Shown: positions 50,601 through 62,964, counted from the first letter of the stretch. The stretch is DNA of 64,000 bases from Ampullaceana balthica (GCA_944989445.1 CALYLW010000070.1:1531852-1595851); one strand, 5' to 3'. Notes: generated from the letters alone by a model not told the origin. Translations and numbers: made by a program.

Positions 50601-52073
50601 AACTCAATAAATATTGTCAAGGGTAAATGAGCACATCTAATTATGAAAAAATGCAACCAAAAAGACCATTTAACTTTATAAAACTGTCCGTGACATAAAG
50701 ATAAGCATGAAGAAAATGACTCGGTTAACCTTATAAAATATTACTACTACTAGCTGTTCACATCTAGTTAAGAAAGGAAACATAAAAGACCTCTTTACTT
50801 AAACTATGAATCTATTAAAAAAAACTTTTACAAGGAAGAAAGGAAACATCGTTAAACTTAGAAAATAGTCCGATACTAAGATCAGAAGCATGGCTAAAGC
50901 TGTCAAATAAACTTAGTGGAAACCCTAGAATTTAGAAACACTACGAACAAAAAAAGACCTTTTCATAACATAGATCACCACACTAAGATGAAAACTGTTG
51001 CTTTAGTTTAGAAAATCCTATAAAACTACTAAAATTATTTAAATTTACAAAGAAAACAACCTTAAATTAACCACCAACATCTACAATTGCCCCCGTCCAT
51101 ACCCCTCTCCTCATTTGTACTATTGATTTTAACCTAAGCCAACGCCTTACTTGTCCTGGGCCACATTCCATACATCCACTAACTTATTAAAAACATCCAT
51201 AAATCAAGCGGTGACATATGGTCATCCAAACCACTCGCCTTGTTTGTACAATTGATTTTAACCTAAACCAACGCATTCTATATCCACTTCATCACTTTTA
51301 GTACATACTTTATACCACTACACCTACACTAACATCACAGGAATAAACATCCGCCATTTTTTCCAACCCTCCTAAATTTGTCTATTTAATTATAATATAT
51401 ACTAAACCATTCCTGATGTAACCTATACAATCGTCTGCTCCAACTATGTTATTATAATTAAATTCACCACCAACAACACCTGCCCAGCAGAGTAACCCAA
51501 ATAAAATACATCGCCTAACAACCTGAAGCACATAAACTGTAATTAAAACCCTTAAATACTACCACTCAACAAATAAAATACAATTCAAAATAAATAAAAA
51601 TAATAATTAAATGAAAAATAAATAAAAATATTTAAGGATCACTCAATTATTAAATATTTGAATAAATTGAAAAAGTTAAAATAAAAAGGGGAAGTAACTT
51701 AAACATTAAATACAAATACACGATTATCCCCCCCATTTAAACACCAGAAAATATGAATTTCCCTCGTCACACGTTGTAATGAACGTATAACAATATGATA
51801 TCCTAATTAACATAATTCACATGACAGCCTAATTAACTTGTCTAAGATAATTAACATGTTGTATAACAACATGACACTTATGACACCCTAACTTGTCTAA
51901 GATAATTAACATGTTGTATAACAACATGACACGTATGACACCCTAATTAAGTTGTTTAATTAATATAATTAATTACCGCGCGCCGCCGCCGGTAAGGGCA
52001 ACAGCTGTGGTGACGTCACGGTGGGCCCCCACAAAAATGACACCCGAAACTCTCATTACACACTACTTCTACC

Positions 52074-54265
52074 ACCCTCGTCACTCAAAAATTTAATATT
52101 TAATCACGAAACTGCATCGTATCAGAATTGTAAGTTATATAATATTTGTAACCACGTCTCTGAGATAAAGAACATGTGGCACTATCCCTTTAAAAGGCAA
52201 AAGCTAAATGACTCATAGCGCAAATAAACAAAATTATAAATGTACTTTCTAAAATACTTTTTAAAAAAACCGGTCGTTTTAAAATGATATCAAAAAAATG
52301 TGCACACCATATTTAGACAATATAGAAAGCTGGCCGCATAAAATAAAGTCTTGTTATAAAGTAAATGTACTGGACCAAAATAACTCCTCATTTTGACGTA
52401 TTCATAATTGTTGTAACAGGGAAATAATATTTAACATTTTTATGTCTCTATATTTTACGATTTATATTTACGGTTTATAAGCAATGTGTATAATTTGAAA
52501 AAGGAATCTTTTTTTTGGTTCCCTATTTCGGATAAGGCATCATATTTTGTAAATTATAATCAATGCACACGCACACACCAGATTTTATATCTGAAAAATA
52601 AAATAAAAATGAAAAAAAAAGATTCAACCGTCTGTTAATAAGAGCATCTTAAAAATGATTAAAAGGCAATTTTGGAAATGGTCTATGCTATTCTGAATAC
52701 AAAGGAATGAACATAAAAACATATTCAATTCGCAATGCATATTAATTAAGCGTTTTCAGGATCACTTCATTAAATTTTGTCAAGTTTTGTTAATACGTTC
52801 GTTAGCGAAAGTTTATAATGTATAGTGTATATAAAGCTTAAGTAAACTGTTTTAAAGTGTACGTTTATTTGACATAGGCCATGATTTTCCATATAAAATA
52901 AACTCGCTACATCTATGGTTTTTAATTAAATGTCGAGTTATGAATTAAATTTTAAAAAATCCCAATTTTATTCATTGCATGTAAAATATTAATACAATGA
53001 ATCTTGAAAATAATTGAAATAAAATAATTTAAACACATATCTACTATATTAAGCTCCGTTGGTGTTTGTATCTTTGTATGTTTATATCCATTAAAAAAGG
53101 CCACTGCTTTGTTGACATTTTTCAAAAAGATCTCTGCCACTGTCGTCACTAAAAAAGCTCTTATATATTTACGACACTGCATCGTAACACAATTGTAATT
53201 AATACAATATTTGCAACAGCGTCTATGAGATAAATATAATAAAGATAAATAAAGAAATTTGGCTATATTCCCAATTTAAAAACAAAAAACAAAACAAATC
53301 AATTTTATGTTAAAAACGCATGTGAAACCATGGCAATAATTGATTTTAAAAATGGCCTATGTTAATCCATCATCAAAGGAATGTACATAACATATTCAAT
53401 TTGCAATACAAAATAATTAAGCGTTTTCAGGATCACTTTATTTAGTTTAATCTACTTATGTTAATAGGTCCGGTAGCCTAAGTTTAAATAGTATAAGTGT
53501 ATAGCTTATGTAAAAGACAAACAAAATATAAATGTTACATTAATAGGACACAGCTAAATTTAAGATGCGTACACGAAAATGTGCGCACTGTAATCAGGCG
53601 ATAATAGATTTTAGAACGCGCACCGCTAAAAATGTAGCCTTGAAAAAAATACTGACACAATTATTACATAAATAGGTTTTTATTAAATGTCGAGTTATGG
53701 AACAGAAAATAATTTAAACAAATTCGCACTTAAATTTAAACGTGTAAACAATTAAATCTAATGTATCGTGTGGCAGTTTTAATTAAATATGTTTACGTAT
53801 CTATCTAATATATAAAAAGTAACAGTAAAGAAAATGACAATTCTTTGTACTACACGGCTCAAATTATGAAGAGTACACGAAAATGTGCGCACCGTAATTA
53901 GACACAATATTTTTTGAATGCGCACCGCTCAAAATAAAGTATTGGGGAAAAAAAAAGTCACCAAAAGTAACTCGCTTTGAACGGCATTTGAACGTCCGCA
54001 TAAATTTGTTCAATACAGAAATGAGGTTAAATTTTTTATTCTTTGTCTCTGCATTTTCTGATTATTTATTTTACGGCATTCGGGCAAAAGGGTAAAAAAC
54101 TAACTTAAAACCACCTTCAGGGTAAAAGGAACCGTCCTGCTAATTCGGTCCCCGTCCGTCATTTGGTTTTTCCGTGATTGTCTAACAGAAATTCGAAAAG
54201 TGAAACATACAAACATACAAACATACAAACACCAACTGAAAACATACAAACATACAAACACCAAC
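52074..54265. repeat. Diverged direct repeats to the right of the palindromic element
   Basis: CACGAAACTGCATCGTATCA (52105) resembles ACGACACTGCATCGTAACAC (53172). AATTAAGCGTTTTCAGGATC at about 52745 recurs at about 53413. GTGCGCAC-type blocks recur near 52303, 53583 and 53886. The copies are old and partial. No gene was seen. The right edge has AACATACAAACATACAAACA repeats, and an inverted version (TTGGTGTTTGTATCTTTGT) lies near 53060. Confidence 0.55.
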
Positions 54266-54273
54266 TGAGCTTT

Positions 54274-54279
<6 letters not shown>

Positions 54280-54367
<88 letters not shown>
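54280..54367. repeat. (AT)n microsatellite
   Basis: About 88 bases of pure AT dinucleotide, next to ACATACAAAC tandem copies (54206-54262). Confidence 0.97.
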
Positions 54368-54368
<1 letters not shown>

Positions 54369-54771
54369 GTAGAGCAGGGTTCTAGATAGTTCCATTTTAA
54401 AGAAAAGATCTATACGTTTATCTCGGACCTATCATATCATTAATAAAAAAATCACACATTCACTTAAGAATGAGATCATTATTTTGTTGTTCTGCTTTGA
54501 TCCCCCTTGAACTGCTACGCCCAGGTTAGACAACTGTACATTCATTGATCTTTATTCCCTACCTCTCGGTGCTCTAATCCAGCGCCTAATTGTTAATTGA
54601 GTTATCTCCCTCAAGTAATTGATCTCCTATGACCACAGCAACCTGCTAATTGTATTCTTTACCCCCCCCCCGCACCCCCTCCTCCCCACCACATGCAGCG
54701 CTGTGAATTTTTAGTGTCAACCTCGCCGTTAAAAACATATGGCGTCTCATGACAGGATTTAGCACCAGATG

Positions 54772-55080
54772 AACTTGCTGGGGTCAACTTGCTGGGGTCA
54801 ACTTGCTGCGGTCAACTTGCTGGGATCAACTTGCTGGGATCAACTTGCTGGGGTCAACTTGCTGGGGTCAACTTGCTGGGATCAACTTGCTGGGATCAAC
54901 TTGCTGGGATCAACTTGCTGGGATCAATTTGCTGGGGTCAACTTGCTGGGATCAACTTGCTGGGGTCAACTTGCTGGGGTCAACTTGCTGGGATCAACTT
55001 GCTGGGATCAACTTGCTGGGATCAACTTGCTGGGATCAACTTGCTGGGATCAACTTGCTGGGTCACTTGCTAGGGTCAAT
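54772..55080 (+). repeat. 14-bp minisatellite, about 22 copies
   Basis: The unit is CAACTTGCTGGGRT, where R is G or A. Because 14 is not a multiple of 3 and no frame of the unit contains a stop, all three plus-strand frames stay open for 90-115 codons with a 14-residue period. These are artefacts, not genes. Confidence 0.97.
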
Positions 55081-55339
55081 GAATGACTTCTATCACAGCT
55101 TTGTTAGAAGTTGGATGTATTTATTTGTTAAATGCTTTCCTAGTCTATAATTTACTTAGATGTCGATAATAATAAGAATAAGATGTTTTGTTTGACACAC
55201 ACCGATAAAAGGCGTCAGGGCTTGCGGATTATCTCGAGTTTGTGTCACCAGTGGTAGTCCTTGATTTTTGCAGCCCGCTTATTAACTATTTTGGATAATC
55301 AAAATGGTGACAGAAAATGCCGAAAACCCACGAGAGTGT

Positions 55340-56990
55340 CGCAAAACATCACGTCCACAGTTAGTGCCATCACATCACGTCCACAGTTAGTGCCATCACA
55401 TCACGTCCACAGTTAGTGCCATCACATCACGTCCACAGTTAGTGCCCCCACATCACGTCCACAGTTAGTGCCACACATCACGTCCACAGTTAGTTCCACC
55501 ACATCATGTCCACAGGTAGTGCCATCACATCACGTCCACAGTTAGTGCCACCACATCACGTCCACAGTTAGTGCCACCACATCACGTCCACAGTTAGTGC
55601 CATCACATCACGTCCACAGTTAGTGCCACCACATCACGTCCACAGTTAGTACCACTACATCACGTCCACAATAAGTGCCACTACATCACGTCCACAGTTA
55701 GTGCCAACACATCACGTCCACAGTTAGTGAAATCACATCACGTCCACAGTTAGTGCCACTACATCACGTCCACAATAAGTGCCACTACATCACGTCCACA
55801 GTTAGTGCCACACATCACGTCCACAGTTAGTGCCACCACATCACGTCCACAGTTAGTGCCACCACATCACGTCCACAGTTAGTGAAATCACATCACGTCC
55901 ACAGTTAGTGCCACCACATCATGTCCACAGTTAGTTCCACTACATCACGTCCACAGTTAGTGCCATCACATCACGTCCACAGTTAGTGCCATCACATCAC
56001 GTCCACAGTTAGTGCCATCACATCACGTCCACAGTTAGTGCCCCCACATCACGTCCACAGTTAGTGCCACACATCACGTCCACAGTTAGTTCCACCACAT
56101 CATGTCCACAGTTAGTGCCATCACATCACGTCCACAGTTAGTGCCACCACATCACGTCCACAGTTAGTGCCACCACATCACGTCCACAGTTAGTGCCATC
56201 ACATCACGTCTACAGTTAGTGCCACCACATCACGTCCACAGTTAGTGCCATCACATCACGTCCACAGTTAGTGCCATCACATCACGTCCACAGTTAGTGC
56301 CCCCACATCACGTCCACAGTTAGTGCCACACATCACGTCCACAGTTAGTTCCACCACATCATGTCCACAGTTAGTGCCATTACATCACGTCCACAGTTAG
56401 TGCCACCACATCACGTCCACAATTTGTGCCACCACATCACGTCCACAGTTAGTGCCATCACATCACGTCTACAGTTAGTGCCACCACATCACGTCCACAG
56501 TTAGTGCCATCATATCACGTCCACAGTTAGTGCCACTACATCACGTCCACAGTTAGTGCCATCACATGACGTCCACAGTTAGTGCCACACATCACGTCCA
56601 CAGTTAGTGCCACCACATCACGTCCACAGTTATTGCCACCACATCACGTCTACAGTTAGTGAAATCACTCACGTCCACAGTTAGTGCCACCACATCATGT
56701 CCACAGTTAGTGCCATCACATCACGTCCACAGTTAGTGCCACCACATCACGTCCACAGTTAGTGCCACCACATCACGTCCACAGTTAGTGCCATCACATC
56801 ACGTCCACAGTTAGTGCCACCACATCACGTCCACAGTTAGTACCACTACATCACGTCCACAGTTAGTGCCACTACATCACGTCCACAATAAGTGCCACTA
56901 CATCACGTCCACAGTTAGTGCCAACACATCACGTCCACAGTTAGTGCCACTACATCACGTCCAGAGTTAATGCGACCACATCGGCTCTAC
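55340..56990 (+). repeat. 26-bp minisatellite, about 63 copies, with higher-order structure
   Basis: The unit is CATCACGTCCACAGTTAGTG + CCACCA. Marked variants recur as blocks: a CCCCCA variant, then a shortened CCACA variant, then TTCCACC...CATGTCC at about 55440, 56037 and 56299. Copy-to-copy identity is high, suggesting recent block duplication. Confidence 0.97.
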
Positions 56991-57605
56991 AATGGATTAA
57001 ACCACAATGGTGTTTAACGACTTCCAACCAAAGCGCATCAAAATTGATTCAATGTTACATGTGTTCGCGCTTTTTTGTTTGTTTTTAAAAAAAAAGGGGG
57101 TGGGGGCGCTGTGTTAAGTCTACATGGCTATGTCATTGACGCCAATATCTACACTAGGAAGCATTTTTATTTTTATTCTGTCCACTTAATGTTTTATTTT
57201 CAAAGAAAATGCCCAGTTACCCTCATATACTATATAGTAATTTATTCATCACTCCGTTGCTACAGCTGGTCAGATCGATAATATTACGCGCAAAACGTCA
57301 AACTTAGTTAAAAACTGAAAATAACTTAGCTTGATTTCTCAAAATTATATTGCATCTTTTAATTTCAATTTTAAATAATTATATTTTTTGGATATATTTA
57401 ATGACTAGTTATTATTAAAAATCGAAAATAACATTTTAGGACACATAGTTTAAAAAAGGTCAACTCATTATTTTGCTTAAATCCTTTTATAAGCCCCTTT
57501 TTCTCTCGCATGTACATTTTTATCTTTAAACTTTATTTTTTAACTTATAATATTCTCATCTTGTACTTCCCACTCACCCCCCCCCTCGTTTATTATGGTC
57601 TACAG

Positions 57606-58654
57606 CAGTGGTTCCTAACCTTTTGGGGTCCATGCACCCCTTCAGATGCCCAAAAAAGTTCATGCACCCCCTCATGAAACTTGCAGAAAATGCATAATAA
57701 ACTATGTTTAATTTAGGAACACAACATTTTGACAATAGGAAACAGTGAATTTAGTGAGAGATCTGCTGCTTCTTATGATCAATCAGCAATTTAAATCTGG
57801 GGACTGTTTTGGACAAAGCAACTCTCATGTCATCCTCTGCATTCAACTTATTCCTTTCCTTGTTTTAAATCGTCAAAAGTGTGGAGAATCCTGCTTCACA
57901 GAGATAGGTTGTGGCAAATGGAAGGAGAGTCAGTACTGCCCTCTTGGCTAGTTGTGGGTAGGAATCTAGCTGGGCGCACCAAAATTCAATAAAGGTATTG
58001 CAACTGAAGGCACTCCTCAGTACTTCTCTGGTTCTCAAATCAATTAGGTCATCTTAAGCAAGGTCACTGGCATCAATGTTGTCCAAGTCACAGAGAAAAG
58101 GATTGCGAATCCAAAGGTCTTTCCTAGCAATTTCTTGACAGAAATACCCATCAAAGAACCTTTGCAATGTTCAAAGGTGCTCTGAAATTTCCCCTTTGAC
58201 GTTGTCAGGCAGTGATCCCTCAGTGCTTCCTTCTGCAGCAGATATTAAAACTTCATCCAAGAGTGGAAAGTTGGCCAAGTTGGACTTTTCTAGTCGTCGT
58301 TGGAATAGTGGCATTTTGTTCAGGAAGGCTTGCAATCTCTCAGTAGCATCCATTAGAGTCACAGCAGGTCCTTGGAGAGATGTGTTCAACTCATTCAAGA
58401 TGGAGAAGATGGCAGCAGAAAGATGCGCGAACGAGTATCTAAGTACCTATCAAAAAAGGTTGTATATGGGCGCCCTTTGACGCGGCATGCCTTGCTTATG
58501 GTTTACATTTTCAGTTTATTAGGTTTTCTTTCATTTTTTTACCTTCTTTTATTTCTTCCTCTTTTTCTTTTTTCCTTCTGAATAGTTCATGCACCCCCTG
58601 GAACCTGCTCATGCACCCCTTGGGGGTGCATGCACCACTGGTTAGGAACCCCTG
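57606..58654 (-). mobile_element. hAT transposon (ZBED/Charlie-like), 1.05 kb deletion derivative
   Basis: The ends are CAGTGGTTCCTAACC (left) and GGTTAGGAACCCCTG (right). The 8-bp target duplication GTCTACAG is at 57598-57605 and 58655-58662. CATGCACCCC motifs are repeated subterminally at both ends. A transposase fragment lies on the minus strand. Confidence 0.95.
58171..58398 (-). pseudogene. Fragment of ZBED/SCAND3-like hAT transposase
   Basis: The 75-residue frame has E-L-N-T-S-L-Q-G, D-A-T-E-R-L-Q-A-F, K-M-P-L-F-Q-R-R-L-E and N-L-A-N-F-P-L-L-D-E. These match the segment 'LN..LQG......I..F..KL.LW..R...GN...FP.L' of these transposases. The catalytic core is absent. Confidence 0.8.
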
Positions 58655-59222
58655 GTCTACAGTCTACAGCATTTACCATCACATCAAGACCACTATCATC
58701 GCTCAAACATACAATGTTAAAAACTGTTTTATAGTCGGAGTCGTAATAAATCCGTTAACTAGGTCAAAATGGTACGGTGATTAATTAGAATTGACTTTTT
58801 TAAAAACCAAAAGGAGTGCAATACTTTCTTTTAGTACTGCTTGGAAACTGATTATTCTTTTCTATCACAAAATCCACCCTTTTTTTGTTGTTGTTGTTGT
58901 TAATATTTTTTTCCCCATTCATAGATTGACCCTGATGCTGGTAAGGGCCGTTGCTAACAGGAAGCTCCTTACTATTGACAAGAAACCCCGCCCGCTGTTT
59001 CTCCGACTTCCTCAATGCCTCTTAGTTCGCGCCTGCACGAACTTTAACGAGCGTTCGATAGCCAGCGGAATTCCGTGAACAGCATTCAAGCTCACAAACC
59101 CAAAACTCATGATAGAGCATGGCTCTTGGTACCCTTAGACTTTTTCGATCTAAAGCCTCAACAGAGTAATCAACACCCACTTTCCTCTGTCTAATGTGAT
59201 TTATCATACCCACCCCCACCCC

Positions 59223-59810
59223 CTATGGCGGATTAAGGGGGGGGGCTGAACGGGCTAAAGCCAGGGGCCCCCGATGATTTAGGGCCCCCAAACTTAGCAT
59301 ATTTTATAATAAATGTGGACAAATGTATACATGAATTGCTGAAAATATGATAAATTAATAAAATCTCATATAATAAAATGATCTCTTTTCCCACACGTTA
59401 GTCTTAGCAGTCAAAAAACCTGATTTGATAGGCTCAATAACAGAAATTATTAAAGAATATTATATATATATTTTAAATTGACAAACCTAAATGAGCAATT
59501 GTGGCCGAATGAGATGTACTAAGGCTTATGGTGCAAGCGGTGGCGGGTTCGATCCCGGGTGGGGTGAGAGTTATTTTTTTCACGTGTTTTTTAATTTTAT
59601 AAATTGTCTTTTACACTCAATTTTAGGATACCAGCAAAAAGTTATTTCTTCGAATTCGGTTTTTATATGAATAATCATTTTGGATGAATATTTACTAGTT
59701 ACAGTCTTAAATTAGCTGCTAGCAATCATTTTATCTAAAGGTACACTGGCTGGATAGGGCCCCAGTTTGAATTGCAGCCAGGGGCCCCATGCAGTCTTAA
59801 TCCGCCCCTG
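59223..59810. mobile_element. hAT MITE, 588 bp, with a tRNA-like insert
   Basis: The ends are CTATGGCGGATTAAGG (left) and CTTAATCCGCCCCTG (right), related to CAGTGGCGGATT of the element at 14637. The 8-bp target duplication CCCACCCC is at 59215-59222 and 59811-59818. GGGCCCC motifs repeat subterminally. There is no transposase. Confidence 0.88.
59498..59572 (+). repeat. tRNA-like sequence / SINE head inside the hAT MITE
   Basis: TGGCCGAATGAG resembles an RNA polymerase III A box, and GGTTCGATCCC (59546-59556) is a good B box, spaced about 35 bases apart, followed by a T run. It could be a tRNA pseudogene captured by the element or a truncated SINE. The acceptor stem does not pair convincingly. 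Confidence 0.5.
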
Positions 59811-60441
59811 CCCACCCCCTCTGCATAAACAAGAGTCACTACAATAATTAAGGAAACATAAAACAAGAAATAACAATTCAAGAAATAAGAGGTGACTATT
59901 GTGTTAATTAAGATGGTGTATATTTAATGAGTTTGATTATTTTTGTATCATTTAAATATTACAGTGTTAAATGATAAATTTTACTCTTCGAATCTGGCTT
60001 TAAATTCCAACGTTGACAAATTCACCAGTTACTTAAACGTTATAATCAGGTTCTCATCGCTACGTCGTGGACCTTCCAATATCGGAACTTCCACAGCGGG
60101 AAGAGATTACTAGACCACACGCACACAATTTCAGCTAATTAACACTAGCAATAAATGTCAATTTCGGCTCCTCGATTATTACCGTTATCAAGGTGACGTC
60201 ACTGTTTGTGTTTACCGTTTCGGCGCCTTGTAGCCAGCGCATTCACGAGCCTCATCAGGCGCAAAGCAGACGAGTCTCACATTATTTTTGTACAGTGCAA
60301 CTATTTTGGCACTGCCCACTATTTGACCTTTGGCGGGAGTGGGTTGGAGGTTCAAATGTTTTTGAACTGTTGCCCATACTTTGAAATCTTGATTTTGAGC
60401 TTATTTACGCTTCGTTGAGTATTGCTACATAAAAACAAAAT

Positions 60442-60726
60442 TCAATAATAATCAAAATAAATCATTTGCCTTCTCTGTCACGTCTGTCTGTCCGTGACCC
60501 AACTAATTTTTAGAAAGCAGCACACCAAATTACTGCACCAAAAATAACACTTTTCGAACGTTCCGCATAAAATTGTTCAATATGATAATAAATGAATGAA
60601 ATAAAAATAAAAAAAGTTCTGTATTACATTATTTATTATTTTGATGTGTATTTAACAAAAAATTAATTTCAGCTGAAATGTATTCATTTTTAAAACTTCT
60701 GTCATTTTTGACAGGTAATGCACTAG
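60442..60726 (+). mobile_element. Non-autonomous Helitron, about 285 bp
   Basis: The 3' hairpin CTGTCA-TTTT-TGACAG (60699-60714) is followed by GTAATGCA and CTAG (60723-60726), with T next. The proposed 5' start is TCAATAATAATC at 60442, leading into CACGTCTGTCTGTCCGTGAC, the block shared with 19914, 23245 and 5981. The 3' end is firm; the 5' end is inferred. Confidence 0.65.
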
Positions 60727-61585
60727 TATACATATATTATATATTTTAAAATTATACATCAATATATTGTATTTTTAAAAAATGAATTAAAATAAAACTT
60801 TTAGGCCATGACATCTTCAACTTAATTGGGGATAACTGCCTAGATTCTACATCATTTTCATGAGCAAGGAAAAAAAGTGGAACCTTGATAATCGCTCTGT
60901 TAGAAAATTGAACGAAATTTACATAGGACTGTTTTACTGTAGACTCACATTTATTTTAGTCCGGAAATTCAATGTTTTCTCTAAAGTTATGCTAACATCT
61001 AAAGGCAGCCGTTTTAAGAGCAATTAAACCATGGTTTTATATCACTTGTCCGGATACCATTAAAATTGACCGATGTCTTCCATCAACGAGCGTCTGATTT
61101 GTGCCATACTGCCAACTACGTACAAATGAGTTTTAACCTACGTACTAATGAGTTTTAAACTAATTACAGGAAAATAAGAGATAAATAATCACAGTTTCCT
61201 AAGAATCCTCATTAATTTTCAGAGATTGCGCAGAAAATTATTTTTTATTAGTATTATGTTGTTTTTTGTCTATATTTTCAGAATATCTTATTCCAATCTA
61301 TTGTGACTGAAAATATGATGTGATAGGGCAAAAAATTGAATTGACTACTGGCTGGAATTTAACTCAAGATTTGTTTAAAAAATTTTTTTTTAATATATAA
61401 AAAAATGCTTCCGCAAATTTTACACACGCTTGCTAGAATTCGAAAAAATCGGAAGGGATTTGAGAAGCGCGAAAAAAAAATTGATCTAGATGAAAAAAGA
61501 CTGTCATACGTTTCTTAAGACTTCAATTCCACTCAAGACATATTTTAAATTGGATTGATCCAATATTTGACCGTCTATTACTTAA
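60727..61585. other. Intergenic or upstream region, no gene seen
   Basis: AT-rich, with a short repeated CTACGTACTAATGAGTTTTAA near 61110-61160. It may include upstream introns of the plus-strand Sushi gene, but no exon could be defended. Confidence 0.35.
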
Positions 61586-61852
61586 ATGATAATCTACTTT
61601 GATTGCGACTGGACACCAACGATTTATCCAGGCCCTGCAAGTCACACATGCGGCGTCTTTAACCGCCTCACTTTCCCACCCCTCTCACCAACATCCTGGA
61701 GCCCAGCATTTCTTCACGTCGGTCATTTAGAGTCGTCAACCTTTGATCGAACAGCGAGACTGTGCCGCGGTAGTGACAAGCTGTTGGGAGAATTTTGTCC
61801 ACTAATCAAAGCACCGTTAACCCCGGTCTTCAATAACAGACATAGCAGTAAG
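61586..61852 (+). CDS. Possible exon of an extracellular cysteine-rich protein
   Basis: An open frame of about 89 codons ends at a textbook donor (AAG followed by GTAAGTG at 61853) in phase 0, the phase needed by the Sushi exon at 63103. It contains four or five cysteines (D-C-D, H-T-C-G, R-L-C-R-G, G-E-F-C-P) and a C-x(8)-C-x(8)-V-F-N-N pattern loosely like the last part of a CUB domain. GC content is higher than in the surroundings. The true acceptor is unclear; a CCAG at 61630-61633 is one candidate, which would drop the first codons. The CUB assignment is weak. Confidence 0.45.
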
Positions 61853-62754
61853 GTAAGTGAAGTCACAGTGGCAACAGAACTTTAATAAAATATTGAAATG
61901 ATAAATTAGATTACGTAGATGTGACTACGTTCATTTTTTCTTATTGATAGGTGGGTAAAGAGTTAAACAATATTTAAATGATAATTAAGATATTTCGTAT
62001 TCTTTGATGCGTTTTGTTATAATGCATGAAAGTCTGGACACACCTAGTCTTACTTGAGTTACACCTGGAAAAGAAAAAAATAACAATTTTTAAAAGATTT
62101 CTGGCTATAGATTATATTACGTTGGTGGGTCTGTTTAATTTATATTGGAATATCTATTAATTAAAGGCAAATACATTCAGCGTGAGGTAGAATGTAATTT
62201 ATTTTATTTCTATGTTCCATCACATCTTCTAATAGCTGAATGTTCATGAACTTTACTGGAGCTAAATTATATTCACATATATAACATACTAGCAAAATGT
62301 TTGTAAAATATCAGACACTGTTTGTGTTTGTTTCTATTGAGATTATTTGAATAATATTTAAAAAGTTGTGTCCCTTTGACCTACGAACTGGCCGTGAAGC
62401 AACTGAGTGGAGTCAACAGGGGATGGAATCTATTAGACCTTTCAGAAGTTTAAGAAATTCTAAAGCCGTTTTGGCATCGTTATTTCCTTTACTCTAGCGT
62501 GCGGTGACACTGAACATTTGTTTTGTTCAAACTGGTTGAAGTTTTATTGGTGAATTTTATATTCAGTAGAAATGTATAGTGTAATTAAATAATGCTACAC
62601 CCCGAATTTCTTTAACTGGTAGTTATTTACAGCCACTGGCCTATAAGTGATACGCGGTTTACATGACAGAAGTCTGTACAACAATTGTTCTTTGTTGCAT
62701 TTTAGAACGTTACGACATCCCAAATTATAAATTATAGATCTGAAAATACTAGAT

Positions 62755-62964
62755 CAGTGATGGTGAACTTATGGCACGCGTGCCAAAGTCGGCACACAGA
62801 GCCTCATCAGCCGACACGTGACTAAAATGTTACTTCCATAATCAAAGGAGCTATGTAAAATCCAAATTTTCGGGTTTCATTGAAGTTTTAGCACTTTGCT
62901 ATAAATAAGTTTTTTTTTAAATTTTGGGCAGGGCACGGGGCACCAAAAAGCTTCGCCACCCCTG
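62755..62964. mobile_element. hAT MITE, 210 bp
   Basis: The left end is CAGTGATGGTGAACTTATGG and the right end GCTTCGCCACCCCTG; they are partly inverted. The perfect 8-bp target duplication TACTAGAT is at 62747-62754 and 62965-62972. GGCACGCGTGCC and GGGCACGGGGCACC blocks lie subterminally. It sits in the intron between the two putative exons of the Sushi gene. Confidence 0.9.

Larger units (their letters stand above)
37378..52067. mobile_element. Giant palindromic TIR element, 14.7 kb, 6-bp TSD, unclassified
   Basis: Starts AGTAGTGTGTAATGAGAG at 37378 and ends with the complement (CTCTCATTACACACTACT) at 52067. TCTACC is duplicated at 37372-37377 and 52068-52073. The left arm (37378-44967) and right arm (45675-52067) are inverted copies over roughly 4.4 kb once insertions and an 807-bp duplication in the left arm are removed. 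The first ~130 bases differ at only a handful of positions. The spacer (44968-45674) has no coding capacity; it holds ~80-bp CCTAACCCTTCTC-type repeats. No integrase, transposase or polymerase is visible. AG termini and a 6-bp TSD recall Maverick/Polinton derivatives; a foldback element is an alternative. Confidence 0.88.

Noticed and set aside
37378..52067. Giant inverted repeat explained purely as an assembly fold-back artefact
   Set aside because: The arms differ by many substitutions, by an 807-bp duplication and by separate hAT insertions with their own target duplications, and the outer ends have a TSD. A mis-assembled mirror image would be identical.
54769..55150. Three overlapping plus-strand frames
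   Set aside because: Minisatellite artefact; the 14-bp unit lacks stops in every frame.
55340..56990. CRISPR-like appearance of the 26-bp array
   Set aside because: Units are contiguous, with no spacers; it is a minisatellite.
58925..58940. Possible 16-base micro-exon (CATTCATAG before, GTAAGG after)
   Set aside because: Splice-like sites alone are weak evidence in T-rich DNA. No neighbouring exon with matching phase was found.
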